Shown here piece by piece: positions 1 through 12,758 of a stretch of DNA of 64,000 bases (within the stretch, counting starts at the first letter, position 1; the number at the start of each line of letters is the position of its first letter). Under the pieces are notes generated by a model. The model saw only the letters and a list, made by a program, of their open reading frames with translations. It was not told where the DNA came from and ran no database searches. The DNA comes from Apostichopus japonicus (lineage: Eukaryota > Echinodermata > Holothuroidea > Aspidochirotida > Stichopodidae): NCBI RefSeq assembly GCF_037975245.1, contig NC_092582.1:17510577-17574576 (forward strand), read 5' to 3'. Both the position numbers and the translations under genes were made by a program.

Positions 1-34
1 TTTGTGACCTTTTTTTTCTATTTCTTAACTGCAG

Positions 35-3000
35 GCAACAATGAGAGAACTCTCCATGATGATGAAGAGAATGCCACAGTATCAAAAAGTTCTTCGAGGG
101 GTAAGTCAAGGGGGCAGGGGACCAAAAATTTGATCGATTTTCATTCCTTTACTGCTAGCTGAAAAATGATAACTGATTTGGGTTGTTGGCTCAAAGATTG
201 GTAAAAATTGGTTTTTGAGAGAAAAACCAGTACTGAAGTATGCTATGACCACTCTGTGGAAATGGAATCTTTGGTTAACAATCAATTTGGTAGAACAGGA
301 TTCTCAATGGAGGTCTAGAACACTGACTTGGTGGAGCGCATAACCTAAGACATGGTTACCGTGCGGTCTGGAAAGTGAGAAAAGTCTGGTCCTTAGAAGA
401 GGGGGAAAGAAAATATCTCTTTTCTAGGTGTTGTAAGGCCTTGAAAAGTGGGGGGAGGGGGTTGGGGGGTAAGCCCAAAATCCGTACATCTGAATGAAGT
501 TTGGATGCTTATCAGAAGTTCTGTAAATAAAAAATTTCAAGGACCGTAACTTAAAACATCTACACAAGCGGTCAGCGAGCTTTGTTACGTAAAACTTTTT
601 GGCATCTGGCCACAAACCCATTAGTCACCCCGTTTTCCCTTTCATTGCTGCAAAATCGATCTCGGCTTTGAAGATGCGATTCTGAGATTGGTAACACAGG
701 GCCACCGTGTCCAACTTATCACGATACTGCTACTTAAGTTAAGTTAAACCGTACTTTCCGTTGTTGCCGACACGGTCTCTCGACCAACAAAGTCCCGATC
801 AACACGTGGGCTCTTCTGTTTGTTAACTCCCGCAGTATTCAACTCAACTCCGTCTGGCGGAAGATTGCATGAAGCAGTTCCAGAATGGCGTGGACAAACT
901 CTGCCAGGTGGAGCAGGACCTCGCTGTCGGTACGGACGCAGAGGGGGACAAAATCCGAGACCAGATGAGGAACATTGTACCCATCCTCCTCAACCAGAAA
1001 ATATCACCCTACGATAAGATTCGTATCATCCTCCTCTACATAGTCGGAAGAAACGGTAGGCTTTACTGCATAGCAAATTTTTCTCATTTTGATAAAACAA
1101 ATTGAAAAATGGAAAAAACAATGGGATCCTCAGTGAGAATATAAAACACACCCACCCCTGTGTTTGTATGTGACACCCTAGTTGTAAACACCATATCTCA
1201 AGATAGGGTAACCTCTGCAGTTCTCATATATGGCACATGGCTTCCACATAACGAGTACAAGAACCCTATTGTATAATATCCCACGATAGGTTACATCACA
1301 GCTCATATTTGGCATGTGTCTGTCTTATAGTGAGTACAAAAACCGTATTATTTTGGGTGGAAGTCAAAGGTGCCTGATAGATTACCCGAATGATAAATAA
1401 AGTTACTCCACAATTTGGTTAAACAAGACACAACGATATGGTCTGTTCTCGCTGGTCATGTGTGAGTTGTGGCTTCTATTTTGTCCAGGTAACCATAGAT
1501 AGTAAGAGGATTCTGTTTCTTTCTTCCCATGAAGGTATTAGCGAAGAGAACTTGAGCAAGTTGATCCAACACGCCCAGATTCCGGAGCCAGAACGACCGA
1601 TAGTGACCAATATGAAACTTCTCGGAGTCCAAATATTCCAAGATGTAAGTTAGATATGTTCCATTATAATTACTTTTTTGATTAGTAAACATTGACAACT
1701 GTTGAATAAAAAACTGAAAAAGTTGTTGCTTTGAGTTTGTCAGTTTGCTTTCTGTGCATGCAACACTGTGTCAGTTCAATATATCTCTCTTGGATTGAAT
1801 CTCTTAAACAGCAAATAGATGTGTTTTTATGCTTGTTATGTCCACACCAGATTTGAAGCTCTCTTAATCCCCATGTGCATGAAGCATGTGCTCTTTGAAG
1901 AAGATAATGTTTCATATTTTTGTAACATCAATTTTTGAAACATCAATGACAATTCAGATCAGAGCCTTAGGAGTTCTAGTATACATCATAAAATTACTAA
2001 GAAGTAAAAAAAAAAGTTACTTTGAATTCATATGTATTGTACAAAATAGGTCATCATTTTACAACATCAGACATACCAATGATGTTTGATATGTTTGGCC
2101 CTAAAAAAAAAAAAATTAAACAGCAGAAAAACTACTAGAACATTAGAATTTGGTTATCAAATCATATTTTGAAGAAGAATATATTTCATAGTTTTTGTGA
2201 AATCTTATTTTGAAATTTCAATGACATATCCAGATGAGATCCAGATGTATACATAATAAATTACTAAGAAGTAAGTAAGAATTTAAAAACAAGGTGAATT
2301 TGAATTCATATGTACTGTACAGAGAGGTCATCAGTTTACAACATTATTTACATACCAATTATGTTTGATATGTTTGGTCTTAAAAAAAATAATAATATCA
2401 GACAAACTACTACAACATTGGATTTTGGTTTTCAAAGCCTGGAATTTAAAGCAAGTATTTATTCCTTTGTCCGTAGTCGAAGGCCAGGCGTCCCAGGCAG
2501 GTGGAACGTAAGGAGCGTATCACAGAAAACACATACCAGCTGTCAAGATGGACGCCAGTCATCAAAGATCTCATGGAAGTAAGTTTGATAAAAGATTAAG
2601 AAATATAAATTTACTTGCTTACCTGTCTCCCCACAACCTTACTACCCTCACTTACCAACTGTCAAGATGGACATTAGTACTGAAAGATCTCATGGAGGTG
2701 AGCTTGATAAGAGTTTAAGAATTTTTAAATTTACTTTGCTCCTCGCTTACCTGTCCACCCACGACTTAAGCACTCTCGTTTTACCATGCCTATAACGAAC
2801 TGGTAACCTTTTAAAACTGTGTGCCCTTTAGTACTTGCCCCTCCGGTCAATGCCCTTCCTTCTCATTCTACCAATTAAAGTGACTACTTCGTTCGTTTCT
2901 TGTGTGGATTATTTCTCGACTTAATTCGAAACCAGTAAGATAAAACCGGTAAGATTTGAGAATAACTTCCTGAGTATTTTCATGTGCCTCCTGTTAGTTT

Positions 3001-6000
3001 ACACATTTTGTTGATACCTTCTGTCACTTTTGTAAAAACACATATTATATATTGGATGAGTTTTTCATTGGTCCCTTCCCCCCCCCCTCCACCATTTTTT
3101 TTTCAGTATTGTCTGGCCTGAAATTTCACACTTTTAGCCACTGGTTTAAAAAAAAAAGTGCTTAGAATATGAAGCTGGCAAATATCAAGTTTCTACTGGC
3201 AAATTCCTGAAATGCAGCACACATTAGTTAACTTACAGGCTTAATTCTGGGCATCGAGCCGTTACATAAATGTTTCATTTACACCAGCGCCTGATTTATG
3301 TAAACTTTTTCTTACTCAGTGTACACTGCTGTGTACAGGCTGATGTTTGTGCTGGATAGAAATGTTTCATTTCCCCCCCCCCCCCCCCCCGTGTCTGATT
3401 TTAAGTAAACTTTTTGTGTGTCTGTCTGTCGATAGTACGCCATCAGCGACACCCTCGATGCCAAGCTGTACCCGTATCTGTCGGGCAGAACCAACTCTAC
3501 TTCCTACGGAGGGGCTGCGGCAAGAAGGTGAGTCTTCGCTCTTAAATTGGGCAATGGTAACTTATTTCCAGATGTCAAGCTGTTTTAAAGAGCAAGTCTT
3601 AAACAAACAACAACATAAAAAAAATACATCATGATCATCAAAGTATGAAAGGTTTCCAAAATTTATCGACTGTGAAAGCTGACTGTCGGGTAAGCGCCAT
3701 ACAAAGTCATCATTGTATATATTTATTGAAAGGTCACTATTTCTTCTGTGCTTTAGGGGTTTGACTAAAGGAGTATAGGCTAGAAATGAAACATGTAGAA
3801 TTTCCATCGGGAAATTTGTGTTTCAAATATGTGTGTATAGTTCTGAATTTGAAGAATGATGTAAAATGTGTCAAAAGAATGTTATTCTTTTTTATTTGTG
3901 AAAAGTGGCCGTACATCGGTTGGAGAATCCATCTATTCTATTTTCGAGGAGATTATTTTATTCGAAAGAAGCCGTTCGGTTTTTAAGGGAAGTGTTAAGA
4001 AACAGGCAGCCATATAATATTTTCAGGATTTGAAAGGATTTGAGCACTTTGAAGCTTAACACTAATTAAGAGAAAGGAGATATTGATACTGTCAGTTCAA
4101 GTGCTTTGAAAATGGGACAGAGAAGTACAAGTATTTAGAAAACTGTCCCCAAGCTGAGCTGTAGAAGACAGACCCAGTTTCTATCTTATAAGCAATAAAT
4201 TTGAGCATGATAGACTCTATGCAAATGAACACATTTGCCCACATGTCTGGTAAGTTCTACATAGGACAGAATCTTTGCAGGGATGTGCCCGCACTGGGTG
4301 GCCTCGCCCAGCACTAAAAATTACCGCCCAGCACTGTCTTAAAAATTGTGAATCCCGCCCAGCACTATTATCATCTCAAATCCCGACATCCGTAACATTA
4401 TATTCAACATAAATTGGGCCACATGTATCCTCGATTCCCCCCATTTGTCAAATTCACGTAAACACAGGTGCGGAGATATGGAGTAGGCGTGGCTTTAATC
4501 TGCAGCATGCAGTCTCAAACTACACTAGCTCTGTATACAACTTCAAAGATCGAAAAATGTCACCCCTCCCCTTAGACCCCTCCCCCAGGACAGTGATCAG
4601 TATACCCGGCACTCAGGAAATCCTGGGCACATCCCTGTCATTGTATACGTTAACGTTTACCGTTCTTCAATCTCAGTGCTCGGTATGGCCACTGGCACAA
4701 AGACAAGAATACCCTGGACAGGAAGAGTGGGCCTCGTCTCATCGTATTCGTACTGGGAGGGGTTAGCTACTCTGAGATGAGGGCTGCTGCAGAGGTCTCC
4801 AAGGAGAGCTCCAAGAAGAACTGGGAAGTTTACGTCGGTAGGTATTTACATTCTTGCTGTGTAAGGTGTGTGTGTATGTGGAGAAGTTGAGGTAGAGTGT
4901 TCAGTAGGACAGTAAATAATAGTTAGAGGTACATGGGTGGCTCTCTGGCACTAGTCGATGAAAGCAAGGTAGGCAGTGGGGGTGGGTTGAGGGAGGTGAG
5001 GGGGGGGTTGGAGATGTGAAAGTTTACGTCGGTAGGTATTTACATTCTTGCTGTGTGTAAGGTGTGTGTGTATGTGGAGAAGTTGAGGTAGAGTGTTCAG
5101 TAGGACAGTAAATAATAGTTAGAGGTACATGGGTGGCTCTCTGGTACTAGTGGATGAAAGCAAGGTAGGCAGGGGGGGAGTTGAGGGGGTGGGGAGTTGA
5201 GGGGTGGTTGGAAATGTGGACTTCTTAATGGGGATTTGCAGCTGTCAAGTAACTAACTTTAAACAGTACATGGGGTTAACAATAGATAGGTTCCCGTGTA
5301 GCATACTGTCTCATTTTCATGAAGTTGGGAGCAGTTATCCGAGATCCTCTCCTCTGACCTTCACATCCAAGTATGTTGTCATTACTTTCTTAAAAGGGTC
5401 TGTCGTGAAACAAATGACTTTGATAAATATATGAGACTAGCATTGGGTAGGCACTACCTAATTGCCTGGATTGGTACAAGGGGAAATTCACTCACAATAT
5501 CTTTACAATATGCGAGGTCATTCCTTTCATTTGTGCATTGGGTAGGCACTTTCTACCATATTGCCTGGATTGATACAAGGGGAAAGTTACTCACTAGATC
5601 TCTACAATATGCACAGCCATTCCTTTCATTGGTGTTTCATTGTAACCTTTTACCTTTTCCTGCATCGTGAAGATGTCGAAGAGCGGATGCAAATCTCATG
5701 AAATCAAATAAATATGCATCTCTGAAGAAAACGAGATATCCGGTCTTTGCAACCTCGTTATAATTGGGAGTCACTGATGATTCTCTTGATTTTAAATACT
5801 GAAATTTAAGTAATTTTTGCAGGTTTCTAGGCATCTCCTGCTTCAATTTCATCTCACTGTCCTTCGTTCTGTCACCAATTTGACTCTTTTCTTTTTTGTT
5901 CTGTGGTCCAATTAAGTTGTCCGTCTACTTTAAATGTCGTCCTCCTCGGTCTGTTTTCGTTATTCTTTTCGTTTTTTTTTCCTTTGGAAATAATCAAAAT

Positions 6001-6162
6001 CGAAATTTCAGGCTGTATAACTTAGATATGTATTCCAATACAGTAGATGAACAGTTTGTCAGTGGTTTGTCAGCGGTTTGTTCTCTCTTTAATTTTCAAG
6101 GCTCCACACACCTGTTGACGCCAGAGGCATTCCTGAGCGATGTTCGCGATCTGGAGAGTTAG
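35..6162 (+). CDS. STXBP1: Munc18/STXBP (unc-18) SM protein, C-terminal seven exons
   Basis: Coding exons: 35-100, 836-1055, 1535-1644, 2477-2578, 3436-3527, 4677-4837, 6101-6162. All have GT donors and AG acceptors with matching phases (0,1,0,0,2,1), giving 270 residues ending in TAG. The 5' exons lie left of the window. Recognised by close match to vertebrate syntaxin-binding proteins: [68 protein letters not shown] and [10 protein letters not shown], all in family order. This is the C-terminal half of the Sec1/Munc18 fold. SM proteins bind syntaxin and template SNARE assembly for vesicle fusion at the plasma membrane. The C-terminus ([10 protein letters not shown], then a short tail) is shorter than in vertebrate STXBP1 and resembles invertebrate Unc-18. 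Assignment to the STXBP1/2/3 group is secure from sequence; which vertebrate paralogue is closest is inference. Introns 3, 4 and 6 contain tandem duplications, two of which copy exon edges. Confidence 0.94.
1893..2450 (+). repeat. Diverged tandem duplication in STXBP intron 3
   Basis: Two copies of a ~278-bp AT-rich block lie head to tail (about 1893-2165 and 2170-2450). Landmarks repeated at the same offset include GAATTCATATGTA (2024 and 2302), ATGTTTGATATGTTTGG followed by an A run, and AACTACTA.AACATT. Divergence is clear, so this is not recent. Confidence 0.85.
2532..2755 (+). repeat. Tandem duplication copying the end of STXBP exon 4
   Basis: The 3' part of exon 4 plus its donor and following intron is repeated 119 bp downstream. 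TGTCAAGATGGAC occurs at 2541 and 2660, and AAAGATCTCATGGA followed by GT occurs in both. The second copy still reads [15 protein letters not shown] and keeps a GTGAGC donor, but no good acceptor is visible just upstream. It is probably a non-functional exon relic. Confidence 0.85.
4278..4637. mobile_element. hAT-like MITE in STXBP intron 5
   Basis: Ends are inverted: CAGGGATGTGCCCG at the left and GGGCACATCCCTG at the right. The interior has three CGCCCAGCACT motifs and a CCCCTCCCCTTAGACCCCTC block shared with hAT-like sequence near 51.04 kb. No clear 8-bp target duplication, so class is inferred from the CAGGG termini only. Confidence 0.55.
4823..5218 (+). repeat. Tandem duplication (194-bp offset) copying the STXBP exon 6 donor
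   Basis: The last ~14 nt of exon 6, its GTAGGT donor and ~180 bp of intron are repeated once. TTTACGTCGGTAGGTATTTA occurs at 4830 and 5024. The copies are nearly identical except for G-run and GT-run lengths, so the event is recent and there are now two identical donor contexts in series. Confidence 0.9.
5440..5645 (+). repeat. Tandem duplication (95-bp offset) in STXBP intron 6
   Basis: GCATTGGGTAGGCACT and the following ATTGCCTGGATTG, CAAGGGGAAA and ATTCCTTTCATT occur twice in the same order, about 95 bp apart. Confidence 0.85.
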
Positions 6163-6616
6163 ACATCGGGGTGATATCTGGAGAGACCGAAGAAGGTATT
6201 AGGCTAATCCATTCCTCATAGTGATGATCATATGATGTTAATCCGTACACAATTGTTCATGGTTATACCGCTGTCAAGAAAAACTCCAACGAAAAAAACA
6301 AAAAAAATTATTTGTGTACCTTTTTCTTTGTACATTGTTTAACTTCCATATGCTTGTATATAAATCTATTTACAGATGTATTGTTTGTAATTTTAAATTT
6401 TGGAAAATGAAAAAAAGAGCCATTCTGAAATTTATGACAGAAAAATTGTAAAATTGGTCTGCATTTTCTATTTTATGGGTTTTCAAGAATGATGTCATTT
6501 GATGGATCAATGGCTCAGTTTAATAAGTAAATTGCATTTGGAAGTTAAGGTAGAAGGACCTATTACTGCACATGTGGCTGGTTTTTGTGTGCAAAAGGAT
6601 AGACACTATGGGAGAG
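6163..6616 (+). other. STXBP 3' flank / probable 3' UTR
   Basis: AT-rich sequence directly after the STXBP stop codon. No further open exon or repeat is seen. It probably includes the 3' UTR, but I cannot fix a polyadenylation site. Confidence 0.4.
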
Positions 6617-6926
6617 TTAAGGTGCCATTCAAATGTAAAGATCTTTTTTTCTGGAATTTTGCCGTAACTGGTCATTTTGCTGCGAAATATTGAATGGCTG
6701 AGATTTGCTAAGTGATCAGTTTTATCATTTGGCTGCAAATTGTTCAAATTTATCAATAATAATTTGGGCAGCTCACAATGTTGAATTCATCACTTTTATT
6801 TGGATTTTTCAGATTTTTTTTTTTCATTTTGTTGCAATTGTTAGTATATTAACTGCATGATTAATCAACTTCCTGAAAATCGCTGCTTTATTTACAAAAC
6901 ATCTTTACATTTGGATGGCACCTTAA
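6617..6926. mobile_element. MITE with ~30-bp TIRs ending in TTAA
   Basis: TTAAGGTGCCATTCAAATGT at the left is the reverse complement, with one or two mismatches, of the right end (ATCTTTACATTTGGATGGCA then CCTTAA). Element length is 310 bp with an AT-rich interior. TTAA at both outer edges suggests a piggyBac-type target, which is inference. Confidence 0.7.
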
Positions 6927-7513
6927 TGTTTCCATAAGATACAGGCAAATTTGAGGCTGAATTGTTAGATCTGTCCTCTGAAAAAAAGGGGGAAAAATAG
7001 TTTAGTGCATGTTTGTGCTGGTGACAATCTAAACTAAAATGGTATTTTTCTTGAGCCTTTTAGTAGATGACAGAGGCACCCACTAATGGACAGATAGATA
7101 CATATTTTGTGGAATAAGAGATACATATTTTGTGAAAAAAAAGCACAAAGGGGTGGAATAATTTAACTAAGACAGGCAACGTGTGTGATTCTCTTTGGCA
7201 GGCACCTTTCATTCAAAATCTATCGCACACATGGTACTATATATCTCGATGATGAAAATAACTTTTAAGCGGAAGCAAACAATATGATGGCTTTAACATT
7301 TTATTTTCCTTAGAGAATCAGTTATCAGCAGTAATATGTTCTCCAGCTTAACTTCTCCTTATTTGCAATTTTCTTCTTAAACAAATAGGGACACACTGAT
7401 TTTTATGTGAAGAAATTGATAAATGTTGCATTCTCTCTGAAGACCTGGTTTTAAGCAGTTTAAATGTCTTATATTAACTGGAAAATGTTACACAATGTAA
7501 ATTCACAATTTGA

Positions 7514-7920
7514 GACAATTCTCTCTATACTGTACTTTCATGCCCTGCTTCAAAGCACTCATACTGACAGTATGAGTAGTATGAATGTCCTTGTTTCTGT
7601 CAGAATTTAAAGGTTAGGAACTGTTTGTACTGTCAGTATATGTCATGATATGACAGGACAGTATAAAGTGGTATTAGCACTTGGAAATTATACCAACTGG
7701 CTGGGTCAGCCAGTTGGGACAATATCCTAATGCTGTCTAAACAGCCTGTTTCCTAACCTGTCTAAACTCTACTCCAATATCATGCTCTCAAAGCACTGAT
7801 ATTGTCAGTACAAACAGTTCCTAACCTCGATCTGATAGAAACATGATATTCATACTGCTCGTACTGACAATACGAGTGCTCTGAAGCGGGACATAACACT
7901 ACAGTATAGAAAAAATTGTC
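7514..7920. mobile_element. Foldback element with ~125-bp inverted arms
   Basis: Arms about 7514-7645 and 7796-7920 are imperfect reverse complements. GACAATT..TCTATACTGTA opens the left arm and TACAGTATAGA..AATTGTC closes the right. GGTTAGGAACTGTTTGTACT is matched by AGTACAAACAGTTCCTAACC. The centre holds a palindrome around AACTGGCTGGGTCAGCCAGTT. Several CATACTGACAGTATG-type mini-palindromes lie within the arms. No ORF, so non-autonomous. Confidence 0.8.
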
Positions 7921-10900
7921 CGCAACAGGCTGGGTCAGTTGTGATGACTCATAAATAATCATGAAATTAGAAATGGGCATTTTTGTAGTTGTCAGACATT
8001 TTGTCAGCGTCACGGTAGCCTCTACAGATAAACAAAACAATGATGAGCGTCTTCATTTTCATTCTTTTACATTAAAGTCAGTGTGTCCTGTAAACATACC
8101 TAAAGGATTTACAGTGTTTGAATATGTTTGCTGCCGCCAATATATCGATCGAATGTAATTTAGCTGCACAAAACAGAATCAGTTCAAAGATTTGAATATT
8201 CATATTGTTGTAAATGATATTACAGGTAAAAGGTCTACAAGAAAGCATATTATGTCTAAAGGCTGCTGGTGTTGATATTTAGTGTATCATTTTAAGTAAA
8301 ATGTAGGATAGAAAGCAGAAAAGGAGAAAAATATTAGGAAAAATTATTATAAAAAAAATTGGTTGTAAATAGTTAGTAATTTAGAGAAAACTGAAATTGA
8401 TATTTAAGTTTGTCCCAGGTTTATCATTGGGTAAAAATTGAAAAGCAATACATTATATTTGTTTTCGTTGTCATTTAACAGATGTCTTTGTGGGGGAAGA
8501 AGCTTAAATGTGCCTGATATATGTGTTATAGAAATATAGCCTACAGACGAAGGAAATTAGAATAGGAGTAAGAGGTGGGGGGGGGGGGGCGTAAGTAGGT
8601 GTCACGGTTGAAGAAAAGGCCATGTTCGTGCTTTCAGATATACATGTGTGTCATGTTGTAGTTGCAGGTCAGGTAAACTGAGACAAACTTAAAATCGTGA
8701 ATTACAATTGTACACGCTGTGAAAGCACTGTGAAAAAGCAGCTCGTTCCTTTGCACAATTGGTTGAGACCGAGTAGTCAAAGTTCCATTTTGCTAAAATA
8801 TTACAGAGTTTCAGTATTTCACAAGCCATTTTAGTGTGCTTAGTTGGAAATAAAACTTTGCATGAAATCACATGGTTGATCTAGCATGCGTCGATTGATT
8901 TAGAATCCGAACATGAATGGCCTGCTTATGACTATGACATACGAAAGGTCAAGCAAGGGTTATTGTTTGTGTGCAAAGAAATGTCAAAGGTTTTCTGTAT
9001 CAAATTTCATGTCTCGTATGAAATATCCAGTGTTGATTTACGCATTTTACGGGTGGGTTGTCGATCTTACAGTTGTTACTCTGTGACATGGCCTGTTTGA
9101 CGAGTTCTAACTGAACGATTTAACGAGTGTGAACAATTCTTACTCCATAGTTTAATAATCTTTAGAAAAGAAATTGGTGTAAAGTCAGTTTCTTCGTAAT
9201 GTAGATTTCCAGCACGAAATGGGCTTAATTTGATCATATTATATATCCTTGCAGCCCATTAAATTGTATGTGCTTTCATTTCTGAGAATTGACAAATTCA
9301 TACTTTTGTCATTATTTTGGTTTTCATTTTATATATTTTATGAAAAAGAATGGCTTTTTGCGGAAAATAGAACGATCGAAACTGCATCATTAATAACATG
9401 TCAGCACATACAAGTATAAAACGACAACATTTCTTATACTATTAATCAAAAACATAGGGTTAGCGAGATATTTTGTGATAGTGCTTACAGCTTATGGTAT
9501 ATTGTTAGTGTCCATCAATTGTTGAAAACTTTTTAATAATCAAAGATTTGTTACAATAACTATATATATTTGCATGTGCAGAGGGTTCTTTTTTGTTAAC
9601 GTTGTACATGGCCTGTGGCAGAGGTTACCGGTGGGGTTATGCTAATTTTAATATGGCAATAAGTGTTGGGAACAGGGGAGCATTAAGTGAGATTCACTTG
9701 TGTTTGTATATCAGTAGTTGACCGTGTAAACTTATCTTGAGAAGTGCGAATTGGTCTAGGTCTAAGAAATGTAAAAACATGTATTCATTTAGTGTTTCAA
9801 CCCCAATCACTGCCTACTGTTGACATCTTATTCCCACTTTTTTTTTTTGGGGGGGGGGGGCCTTTTGCCTTTTGTTTTCCCTTTGAATGGCTGTCGAGGT
9901 AGTGTTTAGTATCATCCTTTCATATGATATCTTTAGGATCCTAAATCTGTTTCATATGTTATTTTTTAAAGCTGAGGACTTTTCTTCTCAAGATCTGTTT
10001 TGAATAAATGTCTTGGCTTATTTGAAAGCATCCCACCAAAGGTGCAGTTTCTTTTTAGAATCAATGATAACAGGGATATATCAGATTTTGATGATAGTCT
10101 GGTGCTACTGAGATGCCAATAGGTAACGACTACCTACCCTTCCCCCCAAACAAAAGGAAGAAGAAGAAGAAAGTAAAAACAAATAAGAAGAGCACAATTT
10201 AACGCATCAAATTCAGAATTAACCTCAGTTTGTCAGACATTTTTCATGTGTCACCAAAGAAATGTTACCCCTGGTATTACTAAATATGTTGAATTGATAA
10301 TCATTGGGGCAAATGTTTTAAGGTTTCGACATTGCGCATTGTTATCAGTTTGCAGTTTACTTACTATATTGCTAGCTACCCACCCACCCACCCACCCCAT
10401 ATTCTACATCACCCTTTTCCCTCGCCCTACCAGTAGTTCAAATTGAGAAAAGTTGTATGGAAATTAATGTTTCTCGGAAGTAGAAGTATGCAAAAAATTT
10501 AGGTGATCATTTTGCTACATGTCAGAAAAACATATGATGCACGTAAAAGTGTTGATTGTTTTAAACTTGGATGGTAAGTAAATTTCTAAGTGTTGTTTTG
10601 ATCCAATAATTGTGCAATATAGTAAATCATTTTAGGATATTGGTGATGCAGTAGGAATCGGAATAGAACATACAATAAGTACAATAAAAAAAAAAATACA
10701 ATTGGTAAATCTACATTTATGTTTGACAATTAAACAAGCAGAACTTTAATTGTTATTTTTATACTAGTGCTCGCATCTTTTACCACATGACATTGAAAAA
10801 AAAAAAAAATCTTGAAAAGTAGAAGAAAGCCGTTGAAAAATTTGAGCCATTTGAATCGTTAATGAAGGGAAGAAAATGTTGTTAATTATTAGCATGTCAC

Positions 10901-11475
10901 TAACACCATCCACCATATACTCTTTACCATTCATGCTTTTGATAATTGCCGAAAAAATATCACCTATCTTTGATTGATTGTTTTGTTTCATCATGCAAAT
11001 TTAATAATTTAATCTACTTATCCTCATGATTGTTATTGTCTCTCAAGCTGGATCCACTAGTATAATATTCCCAATCACGAGAATGAAGACGGGAAATGAA
11101 AAAAAAATAAGGAATTCATGGGATCAGGTCGATGTATGTACTTACAAGATAGCAACAAATTTATCTAGCTTTGATGTTTATACTAAATATTTAAATTATA
11201 TAAAAAACATTTAGATGTTTCACTGTACACGTTGGTGACAATAAATAAAATCGATGTAATCTCAGATTATCATGTTCTATTTTCTTTTCAATGTTTAATC
11301 TATCACCACCATTGCTGCTATGTCGTTATGTCCTTTCCCTCTATTCCAGTAGATTCAAACCCTTCTCCAACCATGTCGAGAAACTATTAAAGTTATCATT
11401 ATTTGTAGCACCCGCAATATGCTAGAAATTCAAATCGTATGTCCTTGCCCTCTACTCTAGTAGTTCTTTATTTAC
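7921..11475. other. Intergenic, no gene seen
   Basis: AT-rich DNA with G runs near 8.58 and 9.85 kb and a short CCCA array near 10.38 kb. I see no exon with recognisable protein, and no structured RNA. Confidence 0.4.
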
Positions 11476-11875
11476 CAGGGTTTCCCCCTGGTATTCATTT
11501 TGTGAGGTGGCCCCCTCTGTTTTTTGCGACCGCCTCACAAAAATATTACCGACATCGGCGCCTCACTGTTTCAGAGAAGGAATAAAAAATGCAATGATTG
11601 CAATCCAATTGCTTTAACCCTTGCCATCATCCGACATTGAAAAATTGGCTGTGAACACTAAATACTAGCAACAAATGAAAGTTCTTCTGCCTATTTAACA
11701 TAGCATTTTGACCAAATTCATTTTTAGGATGATTGACATTAGGATGTTTAACAAACTTTTCCGGGTGACCATGCTGTCCCCACCCCCCCCCCACCACCCT
11801 TATGTATTCTCATGTTCTTCAGTGTCGAAAAACCAGTTTTCGCCTCTCACACAAGAAATCCTAGGGGAAACCTTG
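11476..11875. mobile_element. hAT-like MITE with CAGGGTTTCCCC termini
   Basis: The left end CAGGGTTTCCCCCTGG matches the reverse complement of the right end CCTAGGGGAAACCTTG. The element is 400 bp with a C run and no ORF. No convincing 8-bp target duplication, so the hAT assignment rests on the terminal motif. Confidence 0.6.
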
Positions 11876-12758
11876 TCTACAATATATTACCAGTCCCATA
11901 GACCAAACCATGAGACTTGCAGACTGCATCCCTATTATATTTGAGTCTGTTGATACGAGCGAGTCTGCTTATACTATATGGTTCTTTTGACAAAACATGG
12001 AGGTCATTAGCATCTACTAAACGCACCTGAAAATACACAGTTTTACTCCAATAGTAGCTAAACTTCCAATGAGATTTAGTGGCAAAAGCGTGAATTTTCT
12101 GCCATGAGTAAGATGTTTTTTCCTCCAAAGTAATGTAGCCTCTTCAAGCCAACAAGAGTGAAACAGGCCAGAACTGAACCTCCACTCACAGGCATCGGCT
12201 GTCCTGTTAAAGAATAACATTAAGCAGAATTAATATATGTTATATTCCAAGGGAAAAAATATAGACAACATTCAAGTGCCATCAATGGTTTTTCTAGCTA
12301 TTCCAATTTTCAAGATGTCCACCTTTACTTTGAAATATGCTTTTAATCTCTGGAATGCTTCCATTAAGGCTACATTGATGATGACATCAGCTCCTCGGTC
12401 CAGTCTTTAATGAGCATCCCTTCATGTATGACATCCAGTTCCCATTTGTCTTTGACTAAATTTTGTGCTACATTGTAAATTACTTATCATTTGAGGCCAG
12501 AAAAGTCTTACAATGATCCCTCATTGAGTTTTGAGTTGCACCTGAGGAACTGATCCAACGGTGTGTACATTAGACTTTATAGTTCAGTCACTTTAATTGA
12601 TGAACTGCAACTGTTTAAAAAGGGTCATTTCTCAAAGATTAAATTGTTGTCTAGAAATACAACCGAGACTGATACAAGCTTTTTGTTTGGTTGACGATCT
12701 ACAGCATATCAAAACTATCAATATTAATCTCGTACCTTAAGTCCATCCTGTTAAATCT
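11876..12758. other. URM1 3' flank, no second gene proven
   Basis: On the - strand this follows the URM1 stop. A segment near 12.03-12.20 kb has exon-like AG and GT edges and an open frame on the - strand, but the peptide is not recognisable. Confidence 0.35.

Noticed and set aside
12033-12203. Exon-like open segment on the - strand downstream of URM1
   Set aside because: AG and GT edges exist and one frame is open, but the peptide is not recognisable and no partner exon was found.
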